Source: Oxytricha trifallax | Lineage: Eukaryota > Ciliophora > Spirotrichea > Sporadotrichida > Oxytrichidae | Direction: 5' to 3' | Length of the DNA: 64,000 nucleotides | NCBI GenBank assembly: GCA_000711775.1 | Contig: ARYC01000468.1 | Coordinates: forward strand, 62,001 to 126,000 | Part shown: positions 13,184 through 26,332 of the stretch, one piece after another | Layout of the letters: every line of letters begins with the position of its first letter | Position numbering within the stretch: the stretch's first letter is position 1 | Position numbers and translations under genes: made by a program | Notes under the pieces: model-generated | Databases searched by the model: none | What the model saw: the letters and a program-made list of their open reading frames with translations, nothing else | What the model was told of the DNA's origin: nothing

Positions 13184-16100
13184 ATGGAAAGCTCGAGATA
13201 GAAACAAAAATATAACTAAGATGAAGATTAGATTAAACTGCCTGTGATATAGTTAAAATATAATTTATTTCGTGAAAATGATGAAATATAATCATGGAAA
13301 GTTAGACTACTTATTTAATATCTAATATAATAAAAAGATAAGCTTTACTGGTTATATTAATTTATTTTACTTCACTAATTCTTTTTGAGGTTACTTTTAC
13401 TAATTTTCATAATATAAACAATACTGAATCGATCTTAATCTAATACTTAAAACTCAAACTTTAAATAAAACGGAATGATTGAACCTAAAAATAAATACTC
13501 AATTTTAAGATGTAAGTTTAAATTTAGAACATTAATAATCTTTAAACTTGTTTTTTGCAATATATTTATTGAAAAATAATTCCAAAAAGAAGTAGTTTTA
13601 AATGATTTTTTATGATTGTTTAAAATAGAGAGTGCCGGTCAAAATGTTTAAACAGTTGACTTATTAAACAAGAATAACGAGAGATATGATAGAGATTAAT
13701 AAAATTTATTTTTTTTATAAATCAAATTTGTCAATTGATAACCATGTATTTTGATTATTTTAAGAATTATTCTAATAAAGAAAGTCGGCAATTAATTTGC
13801 TTAAACCTAACTAGGATCAGTCTCCTTAAATTTATGATCGTAAATCATCATTGAAGCCACCTCTAATGCCAATTAAGAATTCCTTAAAACAGCCCAATAT
13901 TATACAATCATAACAATTACACACTATCAAAGAATAAAATGAAGCCAAGTTGTAATCTCAGCTTAGGAAGAGCATAATTCTTAATAACGACTAACAAAAC
14001 GCATATGAAAATCTAGAGAGATTACCTTTAAATAAGTCAAAACATATTATCAATAGAAACAGTAGTATGGTAGAGTAAAACTAAACATCCCCTGGTCTTA
14101 AAAAATAGATTTATAAAAGAGATACTGTAACGTTCGAGAGTAGCCCATTTTATAAATAATCTTCATAAAAGATTCTGATTAAAGAACGATCTAAGTCAAC
14201 ATTAAATACAAATAGCAGCATTTAAAAGTATTAAAATAGTAACAACACAAACTAAGAGAAGAATGATATAGTTATTAAGTCCAATAAGTTAGTGGTGAAC
14301 ACCATTCACTGCAGAGGGGATTATAGTTTGATTAAGGGGGTCATTAATACAAATGGGTGGAGGGAGACCAAATAGCCGGGTAAGGGGCATATATTTTGGT
14401 ATGGAAATCGGCTTAGTGAAACTGATAAAGCACTGGTTAGAAGTCGAAACGTTTGGTATACTAATAAATTTTAGATAGAATATCCATTAATATAAAATTT
14501 ATTCAAATGAACTAAGGTAAATTTATCTTTTACTCTGGGATACTTATAAGTAATTAGAATTAATATTTTGTAAGTTTACAATAGATATGTGGGAGGAAGT
14601 TTTCTCTCCTATAAACGTACTTTTTCACAATTACTTTCTTTAGCTTAAAGACTTTATCCAAAAGATTTCTCAGAGTTTATACCCAAAACTTATTATTTCC
14701 CAGAAGATTTTCAAGCATATCAAGAGAAATTACTACAAAACTAAGAAAACGAGGATGAAATTACTTATATTGCAAAACCGAGCAAGGGTTTTGGGGGACA
14801 CGGAATTACTCTAATATAGAAAGAAAGTGACTTATTGGGAATAAATAAAGAAGTTATAAAAGATATGATTTGTTAGGAATATATAGATAACCCTCTTTTA
14901 ATTGAAAAGTAAGTTCTCTAAATTAATTTTATTATTTAATTTTTCGATCAAGATATAAATTTATGACAAGTTGTTATACTTCATTTAACCATTTCAATTT
15001 TAGCAAGAAATTTGACATGAGACTATACGTGCTTTTAAAGAACATAAATCCATAAATTGAACTATACCTCTGTGAAGAAGGAATGGCCAGATTTTGCACA
15101 GAAGACTATGAACCCCCCACTAGTAGTAACTTGAAAGATTTATTCTCACATTTGACAAACTTCACTTTGAATAAAGACAATGAGAATTATGTTAATAATG
15201 AGGATTTTGAAGAGGAAGATAACGGCACGAAGCGGTTGGTTAGTAATGTCCTCAAGATTTTGTCCAAGTCACCTATCAAGTGTGATGTTCAATAAGATTA
15301 TTTAATATAATTAATTTCATATTTATGTATATAACTATTTATTAAATATTAGATTCTTATAGGACAAACTATGTTTAGTCTATTAAGCTTTAAATTATTT
15401 TCTCGAATTATAGATTGACGACTTATGGTCCCGTATTTAACAAATTGTAGTAAAATCATTTCTAGTAATAATGCCCTACCTGAAAAACCAATTTAACATA
15501 GAATTCTCTTAAAATTCAACAATCCCACTCGATGAAGTGAACAAAAATGTGTTTTAATTATATGGTATAGACATTCTAATTGATGAAGATTTTAACCCGT
15601 GGGTGCTTGAGATTAATAGCAATCCCAGTTTCAATATTAATATTCAGAAGGTGGAGAAGATCTATGATGAATATGTTAAATAAATTTATTATTTTTAAAT
15701 AATATTCGATTAAGGGATACTAAATGAAATAATATGTAATTTAATATAAAAAGATGACTCAGAAGGAGGAGATAGCAATAGTAGTAAAATACCAAAGTAA
15801 TATAAATTTAAGAATGAAGTTTCAGAGATAGACAAATACATTAAATCTATGGTAATTACTGATGCTTTTAAGATTGTTACTGGACTTGAAGATTAAAGTG
15901 AAAGCGAATAGAGTGAAGATAGTGATAGAGAGTCACTAAAGGGAAATAGCTTTGAATTATTGTATCCTTCCAAGGCTTTTAAGAAGTTTGCATATTCTTA
16001 TATTATAATTGAATTGATAATTTTTTAAGAACATTTTCATAATTATGAGACTAGATTAACAATTTTAAATTTATTATTAAGAACTATTTATTAAAAGTTT

Positions 16101-16657
16101 GATATTTTAGATGACATCAGAAAATTATTTGAATCACTTACTTCCCAAAGAGATTACTCTGGCCTCACCTGTTCATAATTTCTGAAACTCACACAGGCAG
16201 AACCAGAGAGATTTTTACTATAAAATCTGCAGAAATACGATTACGAGCTAATTTTCCAATAATTGCTTAAAGATAAGACTGTAGCTAATGGTGGGAATAT
16301 TAATCATCAGAAGACTATCAATTTTTATATTAAATAATAAGAACATCTTTTCATTTAAACTTAAAATTTAAGTATAAATGATTACAAAGCTTATAGAATT
16401 TCACAATGGATATAATATAGTAAATTTTATTAATCTGTAGAAATTCTAAATGGCATTGTATCAAGTCATGGACAAACTATATTTAAATTTGTATTCTTAA
16501 GAAAATACTAATAAAAAATCAAGTCCCTAAAAATAACCAAAACAATCAAACTAGAAAAACAGTAGAAAATAATGGGGCATTGGAGAATTTAGAGAAGTTA
16601 TGCAAGTACTTAAGGATCATTTCATATCGTGATAAACATAAAAAACTTATAAATTGA
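13184..16657 (+). CDS. Tubulin--tyrosine ligase-like (TTLL) protein
   Basis: TTLL enzymes ligate Tyr, Glu or Gly to tubulin in ATP-dependent reactions. Visible family motifs: GHIFWYGNRLSETDKALVRS (near 14380), FIPKTYYFPEDFQAYQEKLL (near 14670), the ATP-binding YIAKPSKGFGGHGITLI (near 14770), KKFDMRLYVLLKNINPQIEL (near 15005), the HLTNFTLNKD motif (near 15150), and the metal-binding DEDFNPWVLEINSNPSFN (near 15585). A 14909-15003 GT-AG intron joins IEK to KKFDMRLY in frame. Other gaps near 14495-14580, 15300-15415, 15690-15730 and 15985-16110 are probable IESs. The start is ATG 13184 (MESSRQKQKYNQDED); a TGA and an AT gap separate this from the next block at 13765, so it is less certain. The stop is TGA 16655-16657. 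The C-terminus is basic and poorly conserved. Polyglutamylase versus glycylase specificity cannot be told. Confidence 0.9.
14909..15003 (+). other. GT-AG spliceosomal intron in the TTLL gene
   Basis: A 95-bp AT-rich segment starts GTAAGT and ends TTTTAG. Removal joins ...LLIEN to KKFDMRLYVLL in frame within the conserved TTLL core, which supports an intron rather than an IES here. Confidence 0.7.
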
Positions 16658-16919
16658 GAAATTATGATTATTTTTTATTAATTTGATTCTATAATCGTAA
16701 ATTAACAGATAAAAATATATGTTCATATAAATGAATAAATATATAAATTATGTATTCTTTCATCTCATAGTATTAATACAAATCATATTGTTAAAAAAAG
16801 AAGTAATATTTTTCTTAAGCTTATCAGTTTCAATGTGCTATATTTTCTTCACTTTTTCTTTTAATTTATTGTTTTATAACCTCCTCATCTCAATTAAATT
16901 TTTATAATTTTAATATTTC
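16658..16919. other. Convergent spacer between TTLL and zinc-finger genes
   Basis: AT-rich 3'-3' spacer of about 260 bp. Nothing recognisable was found beyond the two stop codons that bound it. Confidence 0.5.
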
Positions 16920-19900
16920 TCAATTATAAAAACATGTAATTTTTCTATCTATATAAAGAATTGATTATTTATTAATGCCACATCTCTTTCTGAAGCCAAT
17001 TGATGTGCTTCTCTGCTGTGCAGTCATGTTGGCGCCTCCCTTGCCTGGTGGTGGTCCTTTACTCTTCATTTAGGTGGCTTTATGTTTCTATTCACAACTT
17101 GGGATGTGTCTCTGTGCTGCAGTGTCATTGAATTTCCTGCCGCAGAACTGACATTCGGTTCTATCATCGTATTATTCTTGAGGTTCTTAAAACTGATATA
17201 TAAAAATATCTGTGTTATTGCAAGACTAATCAATATATTATATAATTATATATAATTTTTGGGTTCTTAGTATGATACAGCACCTCCTTTACCTCCAGCC
17301 TCTGGTCCCTTAACTGCCCTCATTTAAAATATAATTTATATAATAATTATATCAAAATTTCACATTAAAAAATGTCATTATTCTAGATAATATCTTTAAC
17401 TATTACACTCGTAATTATGCTGCCTAAAAATAATGAGAATTATATATTTTTTATCTCATGGCCTACCTGAACATCTCGCTTTGTGCTTTCCACTTAGCAG
17501 CTTTACTCCCTTATTTAATTGGTTTATCTTCTTAAGCCACTGGTTTTTTATTGTTTTAAGCCTGCTTACTCTTGGAGGGAGGTGGCTTGTAACTATATTC
17601 ATCTTTACTCTCATCTTCCAGTTAACGTTGCAATAAATTATTGTTTACATATCTAGTGAAAAGATTGTTATAATCTGAAAAAATTAGGCCTTATTCTATA
17701 AATATGATAATATAATATGGTTGCGCTTTAGTGTCGAATACTTTACGTTTTTACACGAATACTTTCTTACAAACTTTGGCGTGTTTTTGCAAAGCTTATT
17801 CACTAAATTTACGACCACAAGTTGGGCATTCCATGCGATATTTATAAATTATCATATTTAGCATATAATACTTCCAGAATCGTATATGAATACAAATATA
17901 TAAAAGCGTGGGCCAACTTCTTAATACTCCTCATCATTATTGTTATTGCCATTATTATTATCATCTGGATATTCACTCATAAACTAGCTATTCTTATTAT
18001 TGTTTTTGTTAAATCCACCACCATTGTCATCATCATTCTCATCATTATATGAAGGTTTGAAGCCACCTTTTTACTGTGATTATGATTGTAAAACTTAGTT
18101 GTTACTGTTTAAATTCCTACGAGGTGGTTGATGTTGGTTTTATTGGGAGTGTGCTGTAGGGTAATATTCGCTAACTCTTTGCTGGATTACTTTCTTCTGG
18201 TTGTTGCTATTTATAGAGATATATATTTAAAGAAATCATATCAGATAAATTAGAAAAATATATTATATATATGTTGCCATTTAGATTTGAATTAGAGCCA
18301 TATCTAGTGGGTTGATTATTTGATGAATTTGGTAAGTTAATCCCTTTTGAGACAGAAATAAAATTAAACTATAAAAGATTTATACAAAGCCTTCTAAAAA
18401 CCACTTATATAATAAATTTGAGTTAACATTGTTAAATTAGTTGTCTAAATCCTCATAGGAATCATTTCGATGCATATTTCCACCTGAACTTTTACCCTAG
18501 CTGTCATTCAAATCAATGATGTCAAGATTTAGTTAAACTTAAAGTAGAATTAAATAGTATATTGTCACTAGCTGGATTAAAAGCCTTCCTGAAATTTTTA
18601 TTCTAATAAACTTATAAAATGATAAATTGTACTATAAAACAACTTATAGTGAGTATAACGCAAATTTGTGATTTTAGTTTACCCATCTTAATTATTTTGT
18701 GATAGACCACTAGCTGGTCTATTGTTTGCAACATTTGTGCTACTTTAGCCAGGCTTTGGCACATGCCCAAATTAACTGGTACCTCTATTAGACCTTCCAA
18801 CATTTATGAATGTATTTATATCAAAGTGATTAGTAATAATTCGATAAAACTATAGCTTAATTTTGTAAATTAGAAGATGGTCCAGATCTAGCATCACTTC
18901 CTTCATCCCCATAACCATTACTACTCTAGTTGTCATACCCATTTGCATTATATCAAAATGATATACAAAACTAATAAATATCCATACTATAGATTATAAT
19001 TAATAGCATTAGAGTAGCTTTATGCTCTCTCCCTTGGTTCACTCGGTCCCTTGCTGCCCATGCGTTTCTTTAATAATTACAGATTATTTCTTGCAGCCAC
19101 TACATCTTCTCTGCTGTATGATGGCTGTCTTTAGCTCTTAAATTACCTGTTCTCGTTTATAAAGATTTTTCAATTCTATTTAATCTAAAAAACTCCTTAG
19201 CTATGCCAATATCAACTTAAAATTGGAAGGAATATTAATTACAAATGTTTACCGAGAGTGGAGGGGCATTATTGTTATTATTATTTATATTACTATTATT
19301 TCTGTTGAAACCTGAGGTGGAAGTATAAGATGGCTGCATACTATTCATCTACTGGTTATACCCCTAAACCCCTTAATTGAAGCCAGGTGGTTTTTGATTG
19401 AAACCTTACATTGTGTAGTTTTACTAACCAAATGCCCCATTTCCATTATTATTTCCTCCATTGTTATAACTGTCATAAGATATTGATTGCGCGACTGATT
19501 AGGTATTTCTTTGCCCTCGACTCCCCATTTCATTTCCACCGACTGAAGGATTGTAGTAATTTTCTTGAGTGCGCATTTAATTTATGGGGAGGTCATCGTA
19601 TCCCATAGGTTAGCGACCGTAATTTTGAGGTTAATTTGGACTTGCGATATTTCCTATACCATTATTGTACTAAGAGTGATTCATCATACCTCCCCCATTT
19701 ACACCTCCACTCATAATATTGAAGTTATAAAATTGGCTTTTTTGTAAGACTTTAATGAGTCAATCACTATATTATTTCAAAATAATAATTAATCATCATG
19801 CTATGGTTGCTGTTTTGATGATGTCCATTGCCAAACTCTCTGCCATACTATGACTATGACGCCGCTGTGTGTGAATCCTGATTATACTTTTAGAATCCAC

Positions 19901-20366
19901 TAAATCCTCCAGTCACTGAAGTGGATGCTGTTTGCATCATTCCTCCTCCCATTGAATGACCACCAGCATTGTTATTCATCCCATTCATCTATGAAAAACC
20001 ACTTGAAGATGTTGCATCTGGTCTGTGATGTTAAGATGTATTCACAACACTTTATTTCAAAATAAATAAATTTATATCTATATTAGTTATGATGAAATCT
20101 GTTATTAAATAGCAATAATTTTTATTAGAGATTTGGCGTTTTAAGCATGAGATCACCAGCATTTTTCAATAAAGATCCTCCTTGCTTTCTCTCTTCCCTT
20201 AACTTCTTAGAGTTTTCAATTTATAATAAAATCATAATATATAGTATTGTTAATTGGAAAAATAACTTTTAATTTGATTAATATTTAATTTATAATTATA
20301 ATCTTTCCTTTTCTATGCCCAATCATTAGCCCCTTGACTGGCCTTAGAGCCCATATTATTACTCAT
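16920..20366 (-). CDS. ZC2HC1-type (C2HC) double zinc-finger protein
   Basis: The start is ATG 20366-20364 (MSNNMGSKASQGANDWAQKR). A second block (GGSLLKNAGDLMLK) lies near 20140-20210. The middle (about 18000-20030) is G/N/Q/S-rich and disordered. Two C2HC fingers follow. The first is near 17720-17835 (ECPTCGRKFSEQALQKHAKV, then C). The second is near 17055-17155 (ECQFCGRKFNDTAAQRHIPS, then C). Between them lies the family's linker, including KWKAQSEMFRQAMRAVKGPE. This arrangement matches ZC2HC1A/FAM164-type proteins. The tail is basic and ends at TGA 16922-16920. Pointer-bounded IESs are visible, the best at 17190-17269. The molecular function of this family is not well defined; nucleic-acid binding or a ciliary role is inference. 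Degenerate copies of its first two blocks occur at 27451-27700 and 48694-48945. Confidence 0.88.
17190..17269. other. IES with 8-bp pointer GGTTCTTA
   Basis: GGTTCTTA occurs at 17182-17189 and again at 17262-17269. Keeping one copy fuses SYQEP to QEPQEQYDDRTECQFCG in frame, directly ahead of the second zinc finger. The segment between is AT-rich and non-coding. This is the clearest germline-specific excision unit in the window. Confidence 0.85.
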
Positions 20367-20730
20367 TTTTTATTAAAACTTATATAATTTCTTAAATTTT
20401 ATAATTTTTCGTCGATTTATTCACAGTAGAATATAATTTTTAGGACATATCCACTATTTCAGCGTATAATACACTATAAATTTCTTTTTCGTTATGCTAG
20501 ATTTAAAAAATCTTATAACATAAACTTTTAAAAGTATAATTAAATATTAATGAAAAAAGAAGTAAATTGATTAATAAATTTTACTTTCTCAACAACTTAA
20601 ATTTGAATATTTATAATTAATAATAAAAAGTAAACGAAACGCTCAAATAATGCTAAAAATAAATAGTTTTTATTATTTTATTTAAAAATTGAAGAAATAA
20701 AATATATATATATATATATCAATATTACCA
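20367..20730. promoter_or_regulatory. Divergent upstream region of the zinc-finger gene, copy 1
   Basis: AT-rich spacer between the zinc-finger ATG and the relic of an eIF2B delta start at 20731. It includes a TA microsatellite at about 20704-20719. The same divergent spacing (about 300 bp) is seen in copy 2 (27701-28013), so it is probably the ancestral bidirectional promoter region. No specific element could be identified. Confidence 0.4.
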
Positions 20731-20785
20731 GTAGAAGCAAGCTGAGGTACAAAGATATTGGCAAGATAATGAATAAAAAAGATTG
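20731..20785 (+). pseudogene. Relic of eIF2B delta first block, copy 1
   Basis: About 55 bp resembles the first block of the eIF2B delta gene (55328-55400) and of its copy at 28020: compare GATATTGGCAAGATAATGA here with GATGTTGGCAAGATGATCG there. The frame is lost and no later exon follows. The flanking sequence (20820-21070) instead resembles sequence downstream of copy 2 (30110-30300), so the gene body appears deleted from this copy. Confidence 0.5.
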
Positions 20786-20819
20786 TAATATTTTTATAAT
20801 AGATCTCTCGAACTATTCT

Positions 20820-21070
20820 ACTAGATATTTTAGTTTAAAACTGTCGAGTGGGTTAGGATCACAATATGAATACTAAATTTATCTATTATTCGACGATATA
20901 TGATATTTTCTTGGTATTGTTTTTTGCTGGGTAAATAGGAGCAGAGTAAAGCGGTGGACAGGATATGCTAACCATAAATAATGAAAATATTTGGATAGGA
21001 AAAAACATAATCAAAATATTTTCTTCTTAAAAAGATCAGGGAAAAACGCAAAAATAGTAAATTTTTTGAA
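20820..21070. repeat. Segment repeated at 30110-30300
   Basis: Both segments share an order of recognisable strings (for example TTGCTTGGTAAATAAGAGCAGA at 30195 against TTTGCTGGGTAAATAGGAGCAG at 20920). They lie just after the eIF2B delta relics of copy 1 and copy 2. This marks the downstream edge of the duplicated unit. No function is visible. Confidence 0.5.
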
Positions 21071-21099
21071 ATTTAAGAATATTTCCCATAATTACTTGG

Positions 21100-22260
21100 T
21101 TTTAGATCGCTAATAAAACACTCACTCATTGAGGTTTTATGGTCATTTATTCATTTTATAAATGAGAGCAATAATTTGACTTCAAAAAATAGAATTATCG
21201 AAGTGTTTTCATTCATTACTGATCCTTCACAAGAGATTAATGAAACCCATTCTGAAAAGATTTATAACAAGAATTTAAATTTGGTTTAATATCAAATCTT
21301 GTTAGGTAAAAATATTTTGTAAAATTATAGCTATTATCCATTCGGGTAATGTGAATTTTTTATCTTTTAGGTATTAAAAAGAAGTTAATCATTCAAAGCT
21401 CACTAATAGTATAGAGAGAGAGAGCATTTCCTATTACCTAAAATCCTAGTTAAGGGTTTAGATCTTCGAAAGCTTTTTAGATTCTGACAGTGCGAAGTAA
21501 TATAGTGTGAAATATTAAATATAGGCGAATATTTAGAATTTTATATTGAATAGTTTAATTAATAAGAAAATAAATAAAATTTAAATTTCATAAGTTGACT
21601 ATTGAAAGAGCTTGCATAATGGGTCCTTAATCCCTGTGTCAGTCTTGAGAATTTAGATTTAAGGTTGCTCATCAGCAGTGACTAGAGCTTGCATATCTAT
21701 TTTAAAAATTTAGTAATAAATTATAGATGAATATCCTAATCAAATTTATAACAATGACGTATTATGTTATAAATCTTTTATAATTAAAATCTAAATAGAA
21801 TAAAATAATTAAAATATCTTATTTTTTGGTAAATTAGAAATTGAAAATATGCTTTTTGAGGTGGTATGTGGATTTTCCTTTAAATGCTTGTAATTTAAGG
21901 GACTTATAGGAAATAAATGTTTTTTTGGTATTTTACAAAAACTAAGATTATATAATTTTACTAGTAATGTATGACATTGTTAATTTATTGAAGAGCGTTC
22001 CATAAGCATAAATCATTAACTATTAAAATTATAATACAGCAGTGCTAAAATCCCTGAATTTGAAATTGGTTAATGTCTTAATCGATATTTCATTGAGAAA
22101 GATTCATTTACTGTTAGTGATTGAAAGAACAAGCAGTAATAAAAAGGAGTGTACAAATATTGTTTCCATTCAATGCAAGAGTGTAAGAAATTCTAAAAAT
22201 GTAACCAAACATTAACTGAAAAGTATTATAAATGGAGGCTTTAAATAAATTTATTTTAAA
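21100..22260 (+). pseudogene. Possible gene fragments with LRR-like strings
   Basis: Several short plus-strand blocks read well with the ciliate code: KNRIIEVFSFITDPSQEINE (near 21190), EREHFLLPKILVKGLDLRKL (near 21420), LKELAQWVLNPCVSLENLDL (near 21605) and VLKSLNLKLVNVLIDISLR (near 22045). The last two resemble leucine-rich repeats. Blocks are separated by AT-rich gaps and lie in different frames. This could be a real MDS/IES-interrupted gene or a decaying one. There is no clear start or stop. Confidence 0.35.
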
Positions 22261-23059
22261 AAATCAAACATTATTTAGAAGATTAAGTTTTAGATCAGCA
22301 TCGTCATTCTAATCTTATTTTTAGTAATATTTAGTAAATACATTCACTTCCTATATATCACTTATATTGTTATCGTTAAAATGAAAACATATATTCCCCA
22401 TAAAGCATTATTTATATTTCTAATATATCAAATAATAAGAAATTTTGTGGGGATTATCTCCTGCTCCAAAACAGTTTCCCGACCCCAACATTAAATTTTA
22501 ATTGTTTTGCAATTAAAACATCAAAACATATAAATTTTAATTTCAATTTCATTTACCATTTAGTAAATGAATTTAAATGATACATAATTTTCAAAGAAGA
22601 TTATTAATTTTTAATCAAAATATAAATTAAAAACAATACTCAAATAAATGTTTTTTTCATTAATAATTAATTTGATTTTTATTAAAATTTTGATTTATTT
22701 TCTAAGTTGAAATGATCTTTAATTATATATTATAAATAATTAAATGAGTATAGATGTTAAAGATTTTGATAAATTTATTAATTTTATATAATTTTATTAA
22801 TTGTGCATGAAACTTCCTCCCAGATATTTAAACTAATTAAATTTTTATAAAGTTTTAATTATTTGTTAAGAGGCTGAGTATTAAATTTATTTTAATCTAT
22901 CTTTTATTCACAAATTGATTGTAGTATAAATTAAATAATAATTATGATTATGATTATTTTAATTACTAAATTTACTAATCTTTTCATATTTTATTATAAT
23001 ATTTCAATATCTAAATTTTTTTATTTTAAATTGTTAAATAAACATTAATAATTTGTATA
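22261..23059. other. AT-rich spacer
   Basis: Highly AT-rich sequence between the LRR-like fragments and the 3' end of P-family gene P1. Nothing recognised. Confidence 0.4.
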
Positions 23060-24540
23060 TCAATATCCACCTGATTATGCAATAATATCTCTTATAATTT
23101 GTAACAATAAATCGAATTCCTCATTTATGATTGCCTAATCATACTTCCCATAATATTCCCTCATTAGATCTTACGCTTGTCTCACTTCTTTTTTTCTTAT
23201 CAATGATACAATTCTATATGTGTTATTGAAAATTTAATTGGCTAATAATCCTTCTTGATATTCTTCTTGGGTTTTTTCACGTCTAAAATCAAAACCCCAA
23301 AACCCTTGATTTAGATAAAAGTGTTTTTATTTGTAGGATTTGGTTAAAATAATTAATAGGGATGTAAAGTAAAAGAGATTTCTTTAATAGTTAAATAGTA
23401 TTTACTAATTATAATGATGTATAAATATAAAATATATCAACTTGCCTTTATTGTATACCTTAGGTATTCTTATTTAAAATTGTAAAAAATAATTTAGCAT
23501 TGTAAACATTTAGGTAAATGCTATAAATTATTGTTAAGATGATTATTAATTTATCATCTGCTGCTTTATAGATGATTTTTTCATTATATTTAGTAATTTT
23601 TCAATTTTTTCATATTTGGAAGAATTTTGTTTACTTATTAAGCAAGTTTGATATAAATGTATAAGCGATGTTTTATGTAGTAATTTTTTGAGCCCTTAGT
23701 TTATTCAATATCATTAGATTAGGAAATATAAAGAAAATTCAACTCATGAGCAACAACCTTACAAAATAGCAATATACTAAGTGTTATTATAGTTTATAAA
23801 ACATTTATCATTTTAGTTAAAGGTTTAAACAGAGATCCTTAAGCTTATATGAATTCGATATTATAAATTCTTTCTGTATTAAATCATAAAATTAACTCTA
23901 ATTATTAATAGAAGATGCAAATGTCAGATAATCTTTGTTGAAATTTAACAGCTTGACAATTGAAAGTATGCCAAGGACATTTAAGTTATGGAGAATAATA
24001 GATAATAATTCTTTGTTAGATACCTTTAACTTTTTTTCTCAAGAAGCTAGCAAGTTCAAACTTAAAATACTAAACAGATAGTAGTATTGAAACTTATTAT
24101 TTGAAAGGATATTTAAATAACAGTTATGCAATTACTCTATTAAAGAGCTCTTGTTTATATTTTTCATATTTAAACTTTAACCTTATCCTGGCTTATAAAA
24201 CATATTCAATGTTTTAGTTCAAATGAATATCGTCTAAATATCACTAATGTATATTATTCTTATTTTTTAATGTTTCTCTTAATCAAATTAGATTCATGCT
24301 TTACAATTAATAAAATCACACTAAACACATCCTAAGGGCTTTGGTGTTTTGAATAGGGTAAAGGTGTCAAACTGAATTTCAAACTCAATCTGACTAATAT
24401 TTTCTGACTTTTACTCTCTTTAATTTAAATCTGATCAAAATTTCTGTTAAGCTGATATAATACATCGCTGACAATTTTAATCTAGAAATTTTTAATATAG
24501 ATATATTATAGGAATAATTTCAAAACTGAGAAATTGATTC
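23060..24540 (-). CDS. P-family gene P1, C-terminal part, split by a TBE-like insert
   Basis: The minus-strand coding block 24355-24480 (IVSDVLYQLNRNFDQIQIKE, then SKSQKILVRLSLKFSLTPLP) is separated by the 23290-24351 insert from the final block (FRREKTQEEYQEGLLANQIF ...) ending at TGA 23062-23060. Taking out the insert with one AAT gives TPLPYFRREKT in frame. P2 (44729) has the same residues with many third-position differences, which suggests selection on the protein. P3 to P5 align to the same region (ESKxxK...SLKF). No domain is recognised. N-terminal blocks were not located with confidence; an open stretch near 24640-24870 may belong. Confidence 0.6.
23290..24351. mobile_element. Short TBE-like element A1 with C4A4 ends inside P1
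   Basis: The left end is CAAAACCCCAAAACCCTT and the right end is its imperfect complement (AAGGGCTTTGGTGTTTTG). AAT flanks both sides (23287-23289 and 24352-24354), the three-base target duplication typical of TBE elements. Length is 1062 bp. No intact ORF was seen. A matching copy (B1, 44959-46043) sits at the identical position in P2, so insertion predates the A/B duplication. Likely removed as an IES. Confidence 0.8.
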
Positions 24541-25389
24541 AATTATTAATTTATTAACTTTATGGCAGTTAAATCTGGTCAAATTAGAAGAATTAGTCTC
24601 ATTCTATTGATAATAAAAAATTTGCTGACCATATTAATGATGAACCTGTTTTATCTCATTCATTTATCCGGTGAATTCTATTTTAATAGATAATATAATT
24701 TATCAAATTGGAGTAACTAATTAAAGCAGAGTTAACTATGAGAAAGGGAAAAGGTAAGTGAGAATCACTATATAACATAACAAAACCTCTTAATTTGAAT
24801 AATCGTTAATTAACTTAAAACCTACATTTTCTCTACGAACACAAATAAGATCCAAACGATCGATAAAAATCAAAGCATTTTATTAATTTATTATGAGTTT
24901 TTGGATTTTTTTTAATAAAGCCAACTTTTTGAATTCTCAATCTAAGTTGCTTAAAAATAATTAAAATAATAAAATTAATTTATTTTCCTAATTTCATTAT
25001 ATTCCTACACTATTATAAACTTACCTCTTCGTACTGTCTGTTATTCATTTTAAATTATTTTATCTCTAAATTTATATATTATATTGCTAAAATAGATTTG
25101 AATTGGGAAAAATTACTTAGATAAATTAAAAATAAATCTACTGCCATTAGATAGAAAAGCTTATAGATAAAATTTTGTTTAGGGTACTGTTTAATGGGAA
25201 TTTAAAATATTTCTGTCAATTGCCAAGTTTAAATTACTTGCTGGTCGTAGTTGTCTTTTTTTTACTAATCTCATTAATTGTATTTCTATTGACTATAAAC
25301 TTATTAAAAATTGAGAAAAAATATATTTAATCATCATTTTCGACTAATTGGTTATGTTTTTATTGGACAACCAGAATAAGTGTTAATAA

Positions 25390-25780
25390 TATAACTTATT
25401 AATGTGCTTAATTGAATATTATAATGAATAGAAAAGTCAATTACTGAGATTTCCCTCTTAAATACGCTGAAAATGTATTAGTAAAATAAAAAATACTATG
25501 CAATTAGATAATTTTGGAAAGGTCGCCGCGAAATCTTGAAATCAGTTAGTGTTTGGTTGAACTAATAGCGAAGAGAATAAAAGATCCAACAAAAATTTAT
25601 CTTGCGATTCAGTGAACATCGAAGACTTTTTTACTCAAGGATTGCTGAGGAAAGCGCATATTATCAGAATTGGTAAAGCAGAGATTTAAGTAGGAATGTG
25701 AAGAGTAATACAAGGCAATATATATCAAGATAGGAACTTAAATACAAGTAAAATTGTATTTTAATTTTCACAGATACCAT
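25390..25780 (+). other. Coding-like fragment of unknown identity in unit A
   Basis: A plus-strand stretch reads RSNKNLSCDSVNIEDFFTQG near 25585. Unit B carries a similar reading, RSYKKLSFDTVIIEDLL, near 47190, with a deletion after it. Conservation of the frame suggests past or present coding, but other frames are also open over part of it. The rest of 24541-26332 is AT-rich with no recognised feature. Confidence 0.3.
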
Positions 25781-26332
25781 TTTATAAAACAAATTATATT
25801 ATTCACAATTAATTTATTTATCCAAAAACCATAAATATCAAGTCAAAAATATGATGATTAACTATATTTTATTTTTTAAATTTTAATTAACTAATTTATA
25901 AAATAATAGAAATACATTAAGTGAGAAGATATAATAAGAAAACTTAAGAAAAAAATTACATTTTAAACTTGGCATATAAAAATTACAATTAAGCTACAAA
26001 GTAAAAACTTTGTACCAATACACTTTCACAATTATAATCTATAAGGTTAACCAGTAAACGAAATTTAAATAATTTAAATAAAAAGTTTTGATATTTATCC
26101 AACTTTCCCCATTCAAATCTATTTTAGCAATAATGAAATAAAATGTAATATACAATTATTTACTAAAATCAAACATTTAAATTAAGATATTCTTAAGTCC
26201 AATTATTTTAATTATTTTTGAAATATATTATGTTATAAACTATCATTCTTGTTTGAATTTAATTTAATTTTCTAAAATATTATTAATGATATAATTTATT
26301 AAAGTTATTAGATATCATTACTCAAATTTAAT

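Noticed and set aside
17822-18052. 76-codon plus-strand ORF rich in Ile
   Set aside because: It is the antisense of the Asn/Asp-rich segment of the zinc-finger gene on the minus strand.
20704-20720. TA dinucleotide run
   Set aside because: Simple microsatellite, expected in DNA this AT-rich.
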